This document shows, piece after piece, positions 45,601 through 56,360 of a stretch of DNA of 64,000 bases. Numbering within the stretch: the first letter of the stretch is position 1; every line of letters starts with the position of its first letter. The translations under genes were made by a program, and so were the position numbers. The stretch lies in assembly GCA_019054805.1 (NCBI GenBank), contig JAHQIY010000007.1, positions 4,717,501 through 4,781,500 of the forward strand. The letters run 5' to 3'. Under the pieces are notes generated by a model. It was not told the origin of the DNA, searched no databases, and saw only the letters and a list, made by a program, of their open reading frames with translations. The stretch comes from Brachionus manjavacas (lineage: Eukaryota; Rotifera; Eurotatoria; Ploima; Brachionidae).

Positions 45601-47116
45601 TGCAGATGACCAACTCGATGCAGTAACCTCTGTGTCAAATCGGAGCCGTTGCTCAAAAAGGTACTAGAAATGAGATGAGCACCTCCCCATTATGACAATT
45701 ATTTTTATTACCACACTTAGTCCCGGCTTAGTGCCGGGTTCCTTGCTGTAATTTTTATAAACGATCAACTTGACCTTACAAGTCTCCAACTTGATGTTAA
45801 TCAGAGTTATTTAAAAGTTCTTTTGACGCAACAATAACTACCTGGAACGGAGGAAATTTCATTGTTCTTGATTCTGACTGATGGATTCCCGATGTTATCA
45901 ATTTGACTCAGTTTAAAATAAAAATTAAAAAATTAAAAAAAGACCAGACTTGGACTTGATTTGAGACTTGTGACTTTTAAACAACTCTGATCATAATAGA
46001 CTGGTAGAATGGTCAAATATATGGTTAATGAATTCAAATGAGGAGAAGTGCAAAGCAATGGCTATCAACGTTTTAATATTAACATAACAATGGATGGTAA
46101 GTCAGTCGAGAGCGGTGATAAAGAACGTGCTATGGGCATTATCATTTGTCAAACTAAAAATGGGGCCAAGAAGCGACTTTAGCTGCAGATACAGCCTCAA
46201 CTGTCATATGGCACTTGAGCTAGGCGTTCAAGTTCTTATCTATAAAATCATTTAGATTGCTTTAAGTTGCATTTGTTGGAGTGCATTTAGAATATGCAAT
46301 AACAGCTTGGTGCTCTCATACCAAAAAAGAGATAAAATTACTATAAAAAAGTACATATTAGAACAGCTAAGCTTTTTAAGAACATAAAAGAATTTCATTA
46401 GGAAAAAAGATTAGAAATTTTGGACCTATCGACCCTCCAAGAAAGAAGAGAACGAGACAACTTCTCTCTCGAAAGGATTGAGCATTTTTGACTGGCGAAA
46501 CCCGAACAAACTGACTAGTTCCTTTACGGGGAGAAAAGCGCAGGTTAGTGAAAGAAATCACAAGGATCAGTCAAAGAGAACACCTTTTATCGAACAGAGT
46601 GGTAAACAATTGGAACCGTTTGCCATATCAAATGATTTCAGTAGAAATCCCGCAGGTTTAGAAAGAATTTAATTTCTTTATATTTAGACATGGTGTATTT
46701 TGCAAAAATTTTACATAGACATGCTCAGCATGATTTTTTGGACTATGCTTCACTTACAGAAGTATTTTTTTTCTTAAAGGAAAAAAAGTTATATAAATTT
46801 TTTCCATTTTTTTGTTCTTTTGTACTGAATTTGCTAAAATAAAAATTTAATTTAAATATTTTAAAACCTCTTTGACATTTCTAAATGTTCCGAGGAATTC
46901 CTCGTTTAGATTGAGACTTCTTTTTTCGATATCACTCCTCAAGTTCTTACGACTTCTAATGCTGTTTTCTTTCACGAATCCCGATAGGGTCTTCATTGCT
47001 TCCAGTAGTTCTTTATCGTTTTCGATTCGACTCTCCAGTATTTTGTTCAGCTTTTTGCTCAAATGGCTCGGCGCACTCTGGACTTGAGGGGCGTGATGCT
47101 TTTCACTTTCTTCCAT
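42622..47116 (-). CDS. COG6: COG6, conserved oligomeric Golgi complex subunit 6
   Basis: Fourteen exons: 47116-46868, 45293-45163, 45108-44997, 44946-44864, 44816-44746, 44694-44601, 44541-44318, 44284-44202, 44146-44058, 44007-43893, 43842-43711, 43656-43489, 43432-43268, 42849-42622. All junctions are GT-AG, the frame is kept and the product has 647 residues, close to the usual length. Diagnostic blocks: [105 protein letters not shown]6 belongs to lobe B of the COG tether, which captures retrograde vesicles at the Golgi. Intron 1 is 1574 bp against about 50 bp for most others, because it holds a LINE relic and a MITE. Intron 13 (418 bp) is also long. Confidence 0.95.
45589..45747. mobile_element. 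Short unidentified insertion in LINE
   Basis: It lies between a GLPQ-coding stretch and VIFINDQ of the LINE reverse transcriptase, where an intact LINE has only a few codons. It starts with a T run, is less AT-rich than its surroundings and contains a CCCGGCTTAGTGCCGGG hairpin near its end. The T run at one end suggests a retroposed, SINE-like piece in minus orientation. No tRNA-type boxes are clear. Confidence 0.35.
45802..45989. mobile_element. hAT-like MITE, copy 2 (nested in LINE)
   Basis: 188 bp, left end CAGAGTTATTTAAAAGTT, right end ...CTTTTAAACAACTCTG, with the same AAGTCCAAGTCTGG sub-terminal block as the 14.8 kb copy. Flanking octamers ATGTTAAT and ATCATAAT match at 6 of 8 positions. 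It interrupts the LINE directly after the LQLDVN codons, so it is younger than the LINE insertion. Confidence 0.7.
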
Positions 47117-47427
47117 TCTAAAATAACCAAAGTAAATTTTTTTGATCAAAATAAAAAATTTGACACATTTTAATTTTTAATGAAATTTTTAGCATTCACT
47201 TTGTTTGCCAAAACTTAACAAAATTCTATGTCAATTGTTAAAATTATTTTGCCCTCAAAAAATTTAATAATTCAGGCCCGTTGAGTTCAAAACAAAGCGT
47301 ACTCAGAAGCACAAGAGTGAAATCTTTCGAGCCTAGTTTTAACAAAAATTTTGTTCAATTTTACAAATTTTTCATCAAGTGATTAGGAAATTTACAATCA
47401 TTGTCTTGTTGCTTCAATTACTTGTAA
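47117..47427. promoter_or_regulatory. Shared upstream region of COG6 and LETMD1
   Basis: 311 bp separate the ATGs of the divergently transcribed COG6 (minus) and LETMD1 (plus). AT-rich, with no clear TATA box. A splice-like TTTTAG just before the COG6 ATG leaves room for a 5' UTR intron. Confidence 0.45.
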
Positions 47428-48699
47428 ATGAAAGCCCTAATTAGCAACATTGTTTCATCACCCAGGGTCAAATTGAAGCCTTACGGCAGCAGACTTCAGC
47501 AGCGTTACCCCAAAATTTACCGTTTATTCAGTGTTTTGCGAAATGGAACGGTTCGTTTTAGCAAAGAAACATTTACTTTTTTTAATCTAAAATTCCAATT
47601 GTGGAAAAATCCTGATCTGATTGAGCAGTTGTCTTGGAAAGAAGTTGAAATATACAGACAAGTAAATTTTTGCTTAAGCAAATGGACTCACGGCTAAATA
47701 GTGACAAAAGGTTCCTCGTGACTGGAAAAAAGTCGCTCCTGTCATGCTAATTTCCTCATTTCCGGTTCTTAACTACATTGTTCTACCTATAGCGTAAATT
47801 TTTTTAATTTTTTTTTCTAATTAAAATAAAAAAGACCTCTGGTAGATATGCTTACCCTCATAAGTTGTTATCAAACCAATTTTGGACACTAGAACAAATT
47901 CTGAAATTCGGTGAAACAGACTACTACAATAAAGTAAAGCACTATGGCACTATTTTAGAGCTGTTACTTATTCATGCAGATGACAAGCTGGATGACTCTG
48001 TTGCCAAAAATTTTTTATTTGACTTTGTCAATAAGGTGAACAAAAAAATTTTTAATTTTTTTTGTAAAAAAATCATTTATTAATTGAAGATAAAAGATGG
48101 AGAAGAAATAAACAGCGAACATGTTCTTGAACTCAAACCAATTTTGCGGAGGCCAGAATTTAAGCTGAAATTTCTAAGCTATGATCATTTGGTAATTTTT
48201 TAAAAATATTAATTTTCTTTTTTTTTAAATTTTGAATGCAAGCATCTTTTAGAAAAAATAGAAAATAGCGGCAAAGTATTTAATTTAATTAAAAGCTCAA
48301 ACTTGGCCTACTATGCATATTGGCTGAGGGAGACCGATCGGAAACTTTCAAAACAGGATCTAGACAAAATTCCAATCGAATATATGTATTCGGTATATAT
48401 TTTGGTGTCAAAATTTTCAATTAGTAATTGTTTTGATTTAGATGTGTTTCGAAAGAGGCATTAATTCTCGCAGTCACTCAATCAATGATCTAAAGCTAAA
48501 TTTAAAATATTGGTTGAATTTTACAGATAAATTGTTTGATTTTAATCATGATTTTAAAAGTAAATTAAAAATTTATTCAAAAAAATTGAAATGAAAATTT
48601 TTCAAAATTCAAGGAGAAAATCAGGAATATTTTACACTCTATCTTCATTCGAAAATTTTGCTCAGATCGTCCATAAATCGAAAAATGCCGTATAAATAG
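47428..48699 (+). CDS. LETMD1: LETMD1-like mitochondrial protein
   Basis: Seven exons (47428-47661, 47711-47793, 47846-48035, 48090-48191, 48243-48392, 48442-48559, 48614-48699) give 320 residues. The first ~40 residues are basic and Ser/Arg-rich without acidic residues, like a mitochondrial presequence. LSWKEVEIYRQ, then VAPVMLISSFPVLNYIVLPI (membrane segment) and YPHKLLSNQFWTLEQILKF open a LETM1-type ribosome-binding-like domain; CFERGINSRSHSINDLKLNL and TDKLFDFNHDF close it. Order and spacing match LETMD1, an inner-membrane/matrix protein linked to mitochondrial gene expression. It lacks the extra coiled-coil C-terminus of LETM1, which argues against that relative. The acceptor of exon 3 was chosen because it restores AYAYPHK. 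Confidence 0.85.
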
Positions 48700-49369
48700 T
48701 TTTTTAAAAGGTGAAACGACAGATTGATTCATATCGGTTTAATTTGTTGAATAACAATTGTTTTGTTATAAATTATTTTAACTTTAATGAAAATCCCTTT
48801 TTTTTTTTAATAAAAGTTTTGAAATAAATAAGAATTAATTTGATAACATTGACTTGGCTGGTCTAATCTATTCAGTTAAGCCTTGAGCTAAATTAAGCAA
48901 AGATTAAAAGCATTAATATTAATTGGTGGTTGTGTGAGGTTATTTAACCTCAGAGTTTGATTTTTATAATTAGATTTTATTAAGAAATAAGTATAAAAGA
49001 ACAAAAGATATATTGTTAATATTTAGTGTTTTTTTCTAGTGGTTTGTCTTGGATTAGATTAAATATAAGGTCACAGTTTTTTAATCTCTTCATTTTTGAC
49101 CAAACAGATAAATAATGACTAAATGACATTCATCTAAAGTTGTTTATTTGTATAGTATCTACTTAAGAGATAGAGCATGGATTAACATTGGAAATAAAAA
49201 AAGTTCCCTTAAAAGCATTGTGGCTATTTGTTTGGCCAATTTAAACAAAAACATGTCTCGATGTGGATTAGGATAAAAATTTATCGATAACTTAACAAAA
49301 ATTGACTAAAAGATATTCTTTTTAAATTTTTTTGGTTCAGATGAATTATTAGAACAGTTTTGGCATAAA
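48700..49369. other. Intergenic DNA upstream of the chitinase
   Basis: About 670 bp; AT-rich with no clear TATA box and no repeat. Confidence 0.5.
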
Positions 49370-51439
49370 ATGAAATTGATTATTAGTTTTTTTTTAAATT
49401 TAATTCTTTTGAATTTTTCGTTTACAACTCCAATGCAAGAATTGCCTCCGGACTACTATGACGATGAAGATGATGGTTACTTCTATGAATATTTTATTAA
49501 ATAAACTTTTTTTTAAAACTTTTTTTTACTTTTATATATACAGAAGCCTCCAGAGAAGGAAAATACAGGACCATTTGTGTAAATTTTGGGCTAAAATAAA
49601 AAATTTAAAATAAAGTTTTTAAATAGTATTACACTAACTGGGGAAGTCACAGGAACATAGAAGATTCGCGGCTTTATCCAGAAGACATACCAGCTGATTT
49701 GGTAAAAATAAAAATCTATTAAAAAATAAGTAATTTTATTCTGCCGTAATAAGTGTACACATATATTGTATGCTTTTGGAATGATCGGTGGCAGAAACAT
49801 TAAACACACTATTCAGAATGATATCGCTGATTACCAAGGACAAGGAGTACAATAGAAAATTTAAATATAATTTTTTTTTTTAATTTAAAATGTTTCCAAT
49901 AAGCCTTTGTATAAACGAATAATGAAACTTAAGGAGAAAAATAGACGATTGAAGATTTTGATTTCGTGCGGGGGATGGGGTCAAGCAGGTCAATTTGAAG
50001 GAATTGTTGGCTCTGAAGAAGCTAGGAAAGAATTCTCTCAGAATGTGATTGCTTTTTGTAGACAATGGGGCTTTGATGGAATAGATTTGGGTATTTTTTA
50101 TTACTAAATATTTGCAATCAATATTTTATTTTGTATTCTTTAAAAGATTGGGAATTTCCAAGATCTGAGCACAAAGAGAATTTTGGTCTTTTAGCGAAAG
50201 TAGATTTTTTTCTATAGAAATTTAAAAAAGTAAAAAATTTTAATAATTAGACAATGAGATCAGAATTTGAAGACGAAGCAAAAAAAACAAATAAGCCTCG
50301 TTTATTGACCAGCATTGCTACTGCAGCAGGGGAGTATTTGCTTAAACATGGATATGATGTACCTACTCTTTGCAAGTAAATTTAACTAGTTAACATTTTA
50401 ATTTTTTTACTTATTTTTTAAGATATCTTGATTTTGTAAATGTGATGACTTATGTAAAAAGATTTTTTTGACACACTTTCATTATTTATTTATCATTTTC
50501 TTAAAGGATTTGTATGGTGGCTGGTATAACAAAGTAGGACATCATGCTGCTCTCTATGGTACACCAGAGGAAACTGGTCAAGACGCTGAATTAAACACTG
50601 TAGAAAATTAAACAAAAATTTAATTTAAATCTAAATTACCTATTTAGAACTCTTCAATATATCATTGGATTGATATGGGATGCTCTCGAAAAAAGCTTTC
50701 AATCGGAATCCCTACTTACGGACGGTACTTTTTGTTATCTTAAAAAAATGAAGAAAATAAAAAATTTAATTAAACACAGATCTTTTGCCGGAGATGATCC
50801 GATTAAATCTTGGGGACAAAGTGGCGGTGGAAATGGTGGACTGACTAGTCGATATTTAGGCGAGTCAGGCATTCAAACTTACTTTGAAGTTTGCATGAAG
50901 TTGCAAAATGAGGGGTTTAAGCGATATTGGCACCCACAGCATCAATCTGCAATAGCTTTTAAAAAAGGAACGTGGATTGGTTTTGATGATCCGGATGGTG
51001 CCAGAGTCAAATGTGATTATGTTGTTAGTCAAGGCTTAAATGGTGCAATGTTCTGGTAATTTAATTTAAAAAAAAATTAAAATCAAGATTAATCATTTTA
51101 TTTTTCAAGGACTTTGGTAATTTTAATGAATTTGATTTTTTTTGTAAAAGAAATTAGCTAATTTGATAAAAGGATATGGATGATTTTAATGGTAAATTTT
51201 GTAAGAATGGTTCGTTTCCGGTAATCAGAGCAGTGAGAGACTGTTTTAAAAGAGCTATGATCAAAACCACGACGACAACAACCACAACTACTACAAAAAG
51301 AACCACAACCACTCGGCAAAATTTTAATCCTTTAAGGCCAGAAATCAGGAACAGCTCGCTTTCAAGTCAAATAATGTTCAAATATTTTTTGTTAAATATT
51401 TTTTTTGTGTTTCTATTAAAAAAATTTTCTATCAACTAA
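49370..51439 (+). CDS. GH18 chitinase with C-terminal hydrophobic anchor
   Basis: Thirteen exons: 49370-49475, 49544-49578, 49627-49701, 49754-49846, 49904-50090, 50147-50199, 50251-50375, 50423-50453, 50507-50599, 50648-50724, 50780-51055, 51110-51116, 51173-51439; 474 residues. A signal peptide (1-20) and an acidic spacer precede the glycoside hydrolase 18 barrel. The barrel shows CYYTNW, SCGGWG, DGIDLDWE (residues 161-168, E168 the general acid, split by an intron), MTYDLYGGW and GIPTYGR, so it should be active on chitin. After the barrel come a Thr-rich linker (about 418-434) and a hydrophobic C-terminus (about 456-468), with no chitin-binding module: a membrane- or GPI-anchored enzyme is likely. 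The 7-nt exon encodes part of W-T-L before DMDDF and is needed to keep frame. Confidence 0.92.
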
Positions 51440-51697
51440 AAATTGACAATAATGTTGAATAGGTATTAAAAACGAGATTTGTCTCGTTTCTAGATGATAT
51501 TAATTTTTTGAAAATCATCTAAAATATTTTAAAATAAATTTTTCATTTAGAATAATTTTTATTTGATTATTAAAACAAAATGAAATTTTTTAGAGTTGAT
51601 AGTGCTTTTCCTCAAAATATTCACCTATGATTCAATAATTTTAAATAAAATAAATCTATAAATAATTCACTAAACAAAAAACAATTATCAAAAAAAT

Positions 51698-54600
51698 CTA
51701 TGTTCGAGGGTTTCTGGAATTAACCAGCCAAACTTGACTTCTGCTAGCAGCGTTCTGGTCAGTTTTTTGCGTGTCTTTTTCAAATTGAGCATTTGAAATC
51801 TTGGAATTTCAAAATTAAAACAAAATAAAATAAAAAAATTCTTTACTTCTTGAATAAACTTAAGCATAAACTGAAAATAACCAGGACAAAGCCAAGTGTT
51901 GTTGTGATTACCCTCGGCTATTTGCAGCATTCGCTTCATTCGACAACAACTTTTCTATTTATTTTAAATTATTGTATCAGTTTTTTAATTTTTTTTAAAT
52001 AAAAAATACTTCAAATAAAGCTTTCATCATTCTCGGCGGTATCATTGTATCACTAAGGCCACTTATAAATAGACCTGGTATAGTTATAGATTTAATTTTT
52101 TTTATACTCTGATACTAAAAAAAATTAATTTTTAAAATTTTAAAATCTATAAAATATTTTCTATAAACTTATCAGTATTGTGGAATATTAACAAAATTTT
52201 AATTCGTTTTAAATTTGTTGTTGACTAAGAGTAATTTTAGCATCTGCATGTAAATAAAACTTAGATGATATTTTTTTAACTGAAATTATTGGGAAAAAAT
52301 ATTAGAGTGAATAAATTCAATCAATGCGTTTGAATTGATATCAAAGAACATTTAATCAACAAAAGTTTAATTGTTACTAAAAATCTTTATTAAAAAAAGA
52401 CAACTTTTAAAAATCTGATATTCTGTTTGAATTTTTTGCTAACAAGAATTTTGGTAATCTTGTCTCATTGAATCCATCAATCAAAATTATCATAGCTTTT
52501 TTTTTCTCTAAATCTCAGCTAACTTTATATTATAAATGGATAATAATTAAAATTTAGAGAATTTAGAGTATTTTTCAATAAATTGATGATAAAATTAAAT
52601 TTTCAATATTTTGTTTCAGAAATTATGATAGGTTTTAATATCTAAAAAAAAAATTTAGAATTTAGAATGGAGATTTTTTAACTTAAATTTCTAAAATATT
52701 TCGGATTAACAAATTAACACTAAAAAATTGGTGGACCCCCAAGCGAGTGTTGAAAATGAGGGTAAAGGAAAAGAGATGGTTGACTCCAAAAAAAGTTAAA
52801 TTGAGGATGAAGCAGTTGATTTAAATAAGCCAGCAAAAAGGAAACCAGGTCCACCTAAGGTAAGATGCGCTTTAGAATTTGATTGATTTTTTTTATTATT
52901 TTTTTATTATTTTTTATTCTTGAATGTATGAAAGTATTCAAAGAGATTTATTTTTATTCTATAGTTCAAATTTAATTGACTATTTATGCTATGATAATTT
53001 GTTTTTTATACTAAAAGAAATAAAATTTTGTTTATACTACAATGAATTTTTTTTTATTTAATAGATAATTTTTTTAATCGTCAAAAGCTTTTTCCCGTTT
53101 TATAAGTTAAGTATAAAATAAAAATATTTCTACATTTTGTTATTCTTTTATTCTTTATCGAATATTTCTTATATTTTTAAAAGAATAATAAGAAAGAATA
53201 GATAGAAGAGAGTAAATGCAAAGAATAAATATCCACAAAATAGCAACTAAAATGTTATACCAGTGACCACAGAGTGTGAGAGGGATCTTGGAGTGATGGT
53301 CTCGTCAGATTTAAAGTGGACCCACAAAGTGAAAAGTGCTTGTGCGAAAGCGAGTAGGGTACTTGGAATGCTCAAGCGAACGTTTACAAGTAGAGAGAAA
53401 AGGCTGTGGGTAAGATTGTACATATCCATGGTAAGACCTAATCTAGATTTTCACATTACTTTTTTGCTTTCATAATTATATTTAAAGGAGATATACTTGT
53501 AATAAATGATAACATTTGAAGTCACACAAGTCACAAAATTTTTTTAGAAAATAAAAATAACCAATTTTTTTATAAAAATTTCAAATCAATTTTTAATCAT
53601 GGTTATTTTTTAAACATTTATGATTTATTTAAAAAATCTTTTATTTTTCCTTAAAATTATTTTTATTTTAAATGGGTGATAATAAAATTCTTTTAATAAT
53701 TAATATTGGAAAGTGCATTTTAGAACAAATTAAAGATCAACAGGCTAAAAAAATCTTATATTCAAAAGATGGATTAATAATTAATCATTATCTTTATCTT
53801 GTTTACAATACTGTATAGATAAATTAAAAAAGGCATTGTATTTAAACTTCAAGTTACCTGATTTTTAAAAAATATTTCTGGCAAATAAAATATTCCTGGT
53901 ATGCCGCCGAATAGCTCTTTACCAATTTCAGGCAAATTAGTAAAAGTGTTCTCAACAATAAATGCATGTAATCTTTCATTATATTTACGAGCCTTTAGTA
54001 AGAAAATAAATTATTAAAATATATGTTTTCCTACTTTATTAAATAGTTTACTAAGTCAATGACAACAGCACCTCCGATACTTTGACCATAGGGTATAATT
54101 TTGTGTGTATTTATATCATTTCGATTGAACAGATGCAGAATAGCAGCCTCGGCATCTGCGTAAAAGCCTTTTTCGCTGGGTGTACCTTCACTTAGCCCAT
54201 AGCCTCTATACTCGACAAGAAAAACGTTGCAGCAGCAAAAATGATACACATAATGGGCGATGCATATTCTTTAATTAGGTTTTATTTGTCTAATTCAATT
54301 TAAAAAATTTACCTTTGTCCTATGTTGCCTGCATTTCCATGGAACATAACGAGAGTTGGTACATTTAGTGAAACTTCATTTTGTTGCTTGATTAAATATG
54401 AATGCAAGCGAACAGAATCAGAAGTAATTAGATCGATCTTTTCGAAAGGTAAATTGTAGAGTGAGGGAAGTTCGATGTAAACTTTTGACTCTGGCGGTTC
54501 GGTAGGATGGTATACAAAAATGTCCTGGTTATTGTATAAAACAGCTGTAAAAAAATAAAAATAAGGAACAATGGCAAATAGATATTAGGTTACCTAAAAC

Positions 54601-54888
54601 GCCTATGAATATCAGTGAAATTGACCAGCCGCTGGGATAAACTGCATAGGATAAAATGAACAAAGCAAAAAATATTTCACCAAATGAACCAAGCCAGATT
54701 AAAAGATCATGAGTGATTATTGATCTTATTTTTAATTTCATCGTGTTAAATAGCTTAGAACGTTTGTCATCATGAGCTCTTATTTCGTTCAAATTTTGAT
54801 AGTTATTTTTTGAATTTGACAAAATTTTATTTTTAAAATTTTTGCCCCAAAATTTTATTTTTATGAACAACGATCTCAATATATTCAT
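51698..54888 (-). CDS. ABHD13: ABHD13-like alpha/beta hydrolase
   Basis: Seven exons (54888-54594, 54544-54313, 54268-54052, 53992-53858, 52108-52010, 51954-51847, 51799-51698) give 395 residues. A membrane segment (about 64-98) is followed by an alpha/beta-hydrolase fold: FHGNAGNIGQR (oxyanion loop), VEYRGYGLSEG, GQSIGGA with nucleophile Ser239, VENTF, LFISGLSD with Asp313, and EGNHNNTW with His343. Motif order and spacing match ABHD13, a single-pass membrane hydrolase with thioesterase/depalmitoylase activity reported for the family. The N-terminus is longer than in vertebrates. Intron 4 is about 1.75 kb and contains a LINE scrap and a coding-like patch. The last intron (51800-51846) is inferred; reading through would give a different, less plausible C-terminus. 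Confidence 0.88.
52725..52862 (+). other. Coding-like patch in ABHD13 intron, AT-hook-like
   Basis: The plus strand reads VDPQASVENEGKGKEMVDSK, a stop, then IEDEAVDLNKPAKRKPGPPK, directly followed by a good donor GTAAGA. The KRKPGPPK end resembles an AT-hook or the basic N-terminus of a transposase or chromatin protein. It is less AT-rich than the intron around it. It may be an exon remnant carried in by a mobile element. No further exon was found. Confidence 0.3.
53256..53460 (+). mobile_element. LINE (CR1-like) fragment in ABHD13 intron
   Basis: An open stretch reads VTTECERDLGVMVSSDLKWT, ACAKASRVLGMLKRTFTS and VRLYISMVRPNLDF. This is the conserved block after the reverse transcriptase of CR1/Rex LINEs. 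It is truncated at both ends and antisense to ABHD13. Its uninterrupted frame suggests a fairly young insertion. Confidence 0.7.
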
Positions 54889-56360
54889 AAATTCTTTTTG
54901 TGCCTATGTCGAATTATTTTTTCAATAACATCTAAACTATTTCTTTTTAATAAATTTTAATTTGAAGTCATTATAAGCATAACCATTTGGAAAGCTATTA
55001 GAAATTATGTTAACTTTTTTTTAGATATAGTTCATTACAATGTAACTTAGGAAACAAAAGATTTGGTTTAATTTATTTTTTATTCATAAAAATAATGAAA
55101 ATAAAGTAATGAAAAATTTGTATTGCATTCATTTTTCAAATCAATCAAAAGAAAAATTTTGATAATTGATAAAAAAAATTATTAATATACAAAAATTTTT
55201 AAATTTGCATAAACTTATTTCTGACAACAAAAAAAAAATCAAATTTAAGTAAGATGAATTTTAGTGAATTTTTAATTTTAAAAAAAACAGCGCAAGTAGT
55301 GTTTTATAATTGACAAATTTTAGTTATTTGCCAATAAAAGAAAAAATTTTTTTTAAAATTATATATAAAATAATAAATAATGATATTGACATGTTTATCT
55401 TTACTTTTTTACAAATTTGAAACAGTCCTCTTGATTTAATTCATTTTTTCTTTCAAGAATTTTTGCACAATTGGCTGAAAGTAGCGATTAATTTTTATTC
55501 CAACCTAGCAGAGCCATTTTATGATCCAAATAGAATTGGATAAATTTTCTTTCCGCAATATTGCTATAGCTTCAAATATTTGGTAACAGTAGTAAAGTGA
55601 CATATTCAGGAAAATTCAATTTGAAAAAATGTTAATTAGAGACCAAATTATACAAAAAGAAAATAAGAAAGTCTAAGTATTTAAATTTTGTGGTTGATTG
55701 CGGAATTGATCCCGCATTTAACCCCAAATTTTCTTTTAATTTATCTTACCAAGTGATTTAGCAAAATGAGACGTGTATCATTTAAGCTAGAAAAATCAAA
55801 GAATTTATCCTAGATATTAAAATAAATCTTTGAATTAATTTAAATTATTTTAATTTTATCTTTTAATTTTATTAATTTAAACAATTTTTATTTTCATTCA
55901 TAAAATCGATGTTTAAATTTTAATGCATCAACTAATTTTTGAAATAAAAAATTTTGAAATAAAGTTTATTTTGAAATAAAAGATCTTTTTAAAGTTTTTT
56001 TATCTATCAAAAAATATATTAAATTTAAAAATGAAATTCAAATATTAAATCCCAAATAAGTAATAAAATGAAAATATCGATCTTTCCTACTAATATTTTT
56101 GAAATAAAAAATAAAATAAACTTTTCAAAATATTAGTTAATACGTTTCACTCCTATGTTGAAATTGATCTCTATTGTATCTTACCCATAGAGATCATCAA
56201 ATTCAAGCTACCCATTAGTTCCTAGGATAAGATACTTATTAAAAAATTGAAAAAATTTTGAAAGCGAATTTTTTACCAATCAAGTGATAAACTATCATTT
56301 TTAAAACTTCAGTAATGTCTGTGGTTTTATTAGGTTTTATCAGATTGCTAATATATGCTA
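54889..56360. other. Intergenic AT-rich DNA
   Basis: About 1.5 kb upstream of ABHD13. No gene. A less AT-rich patch at 56150-56240 with inverted words is unexplained and may be an old repeat. Confidence 0.45.

Larger units (their letters stand above)
45339..46670 (+). mobile_element. LINE (CR1-like) relic inside COG6 intron 1
   Basis: Antisense to COG6. The plus strand reads [20 protein letters not shown] and [13 protein letters not shown] (reverse transcriptase), then [52 protein letters not shown] and, at the end, [17 protein letters not shown]. The order is that of a complete CR1/Rex-type second half, but frames shift and stops are frequent. Two insertions split it: about 159 bp at 45589-45747 and a hAT-like MITE at 45802-45989. 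Confidence 0.75.

Noticed and set aside
47428-47697. LETMD1 first exon reading through to the stop at 47697
   Set aside because: Reading through the 49-bp GT-AG intron ends the protein at once; splicing restores the RQVPRDWKKVAPV sequence of the family.
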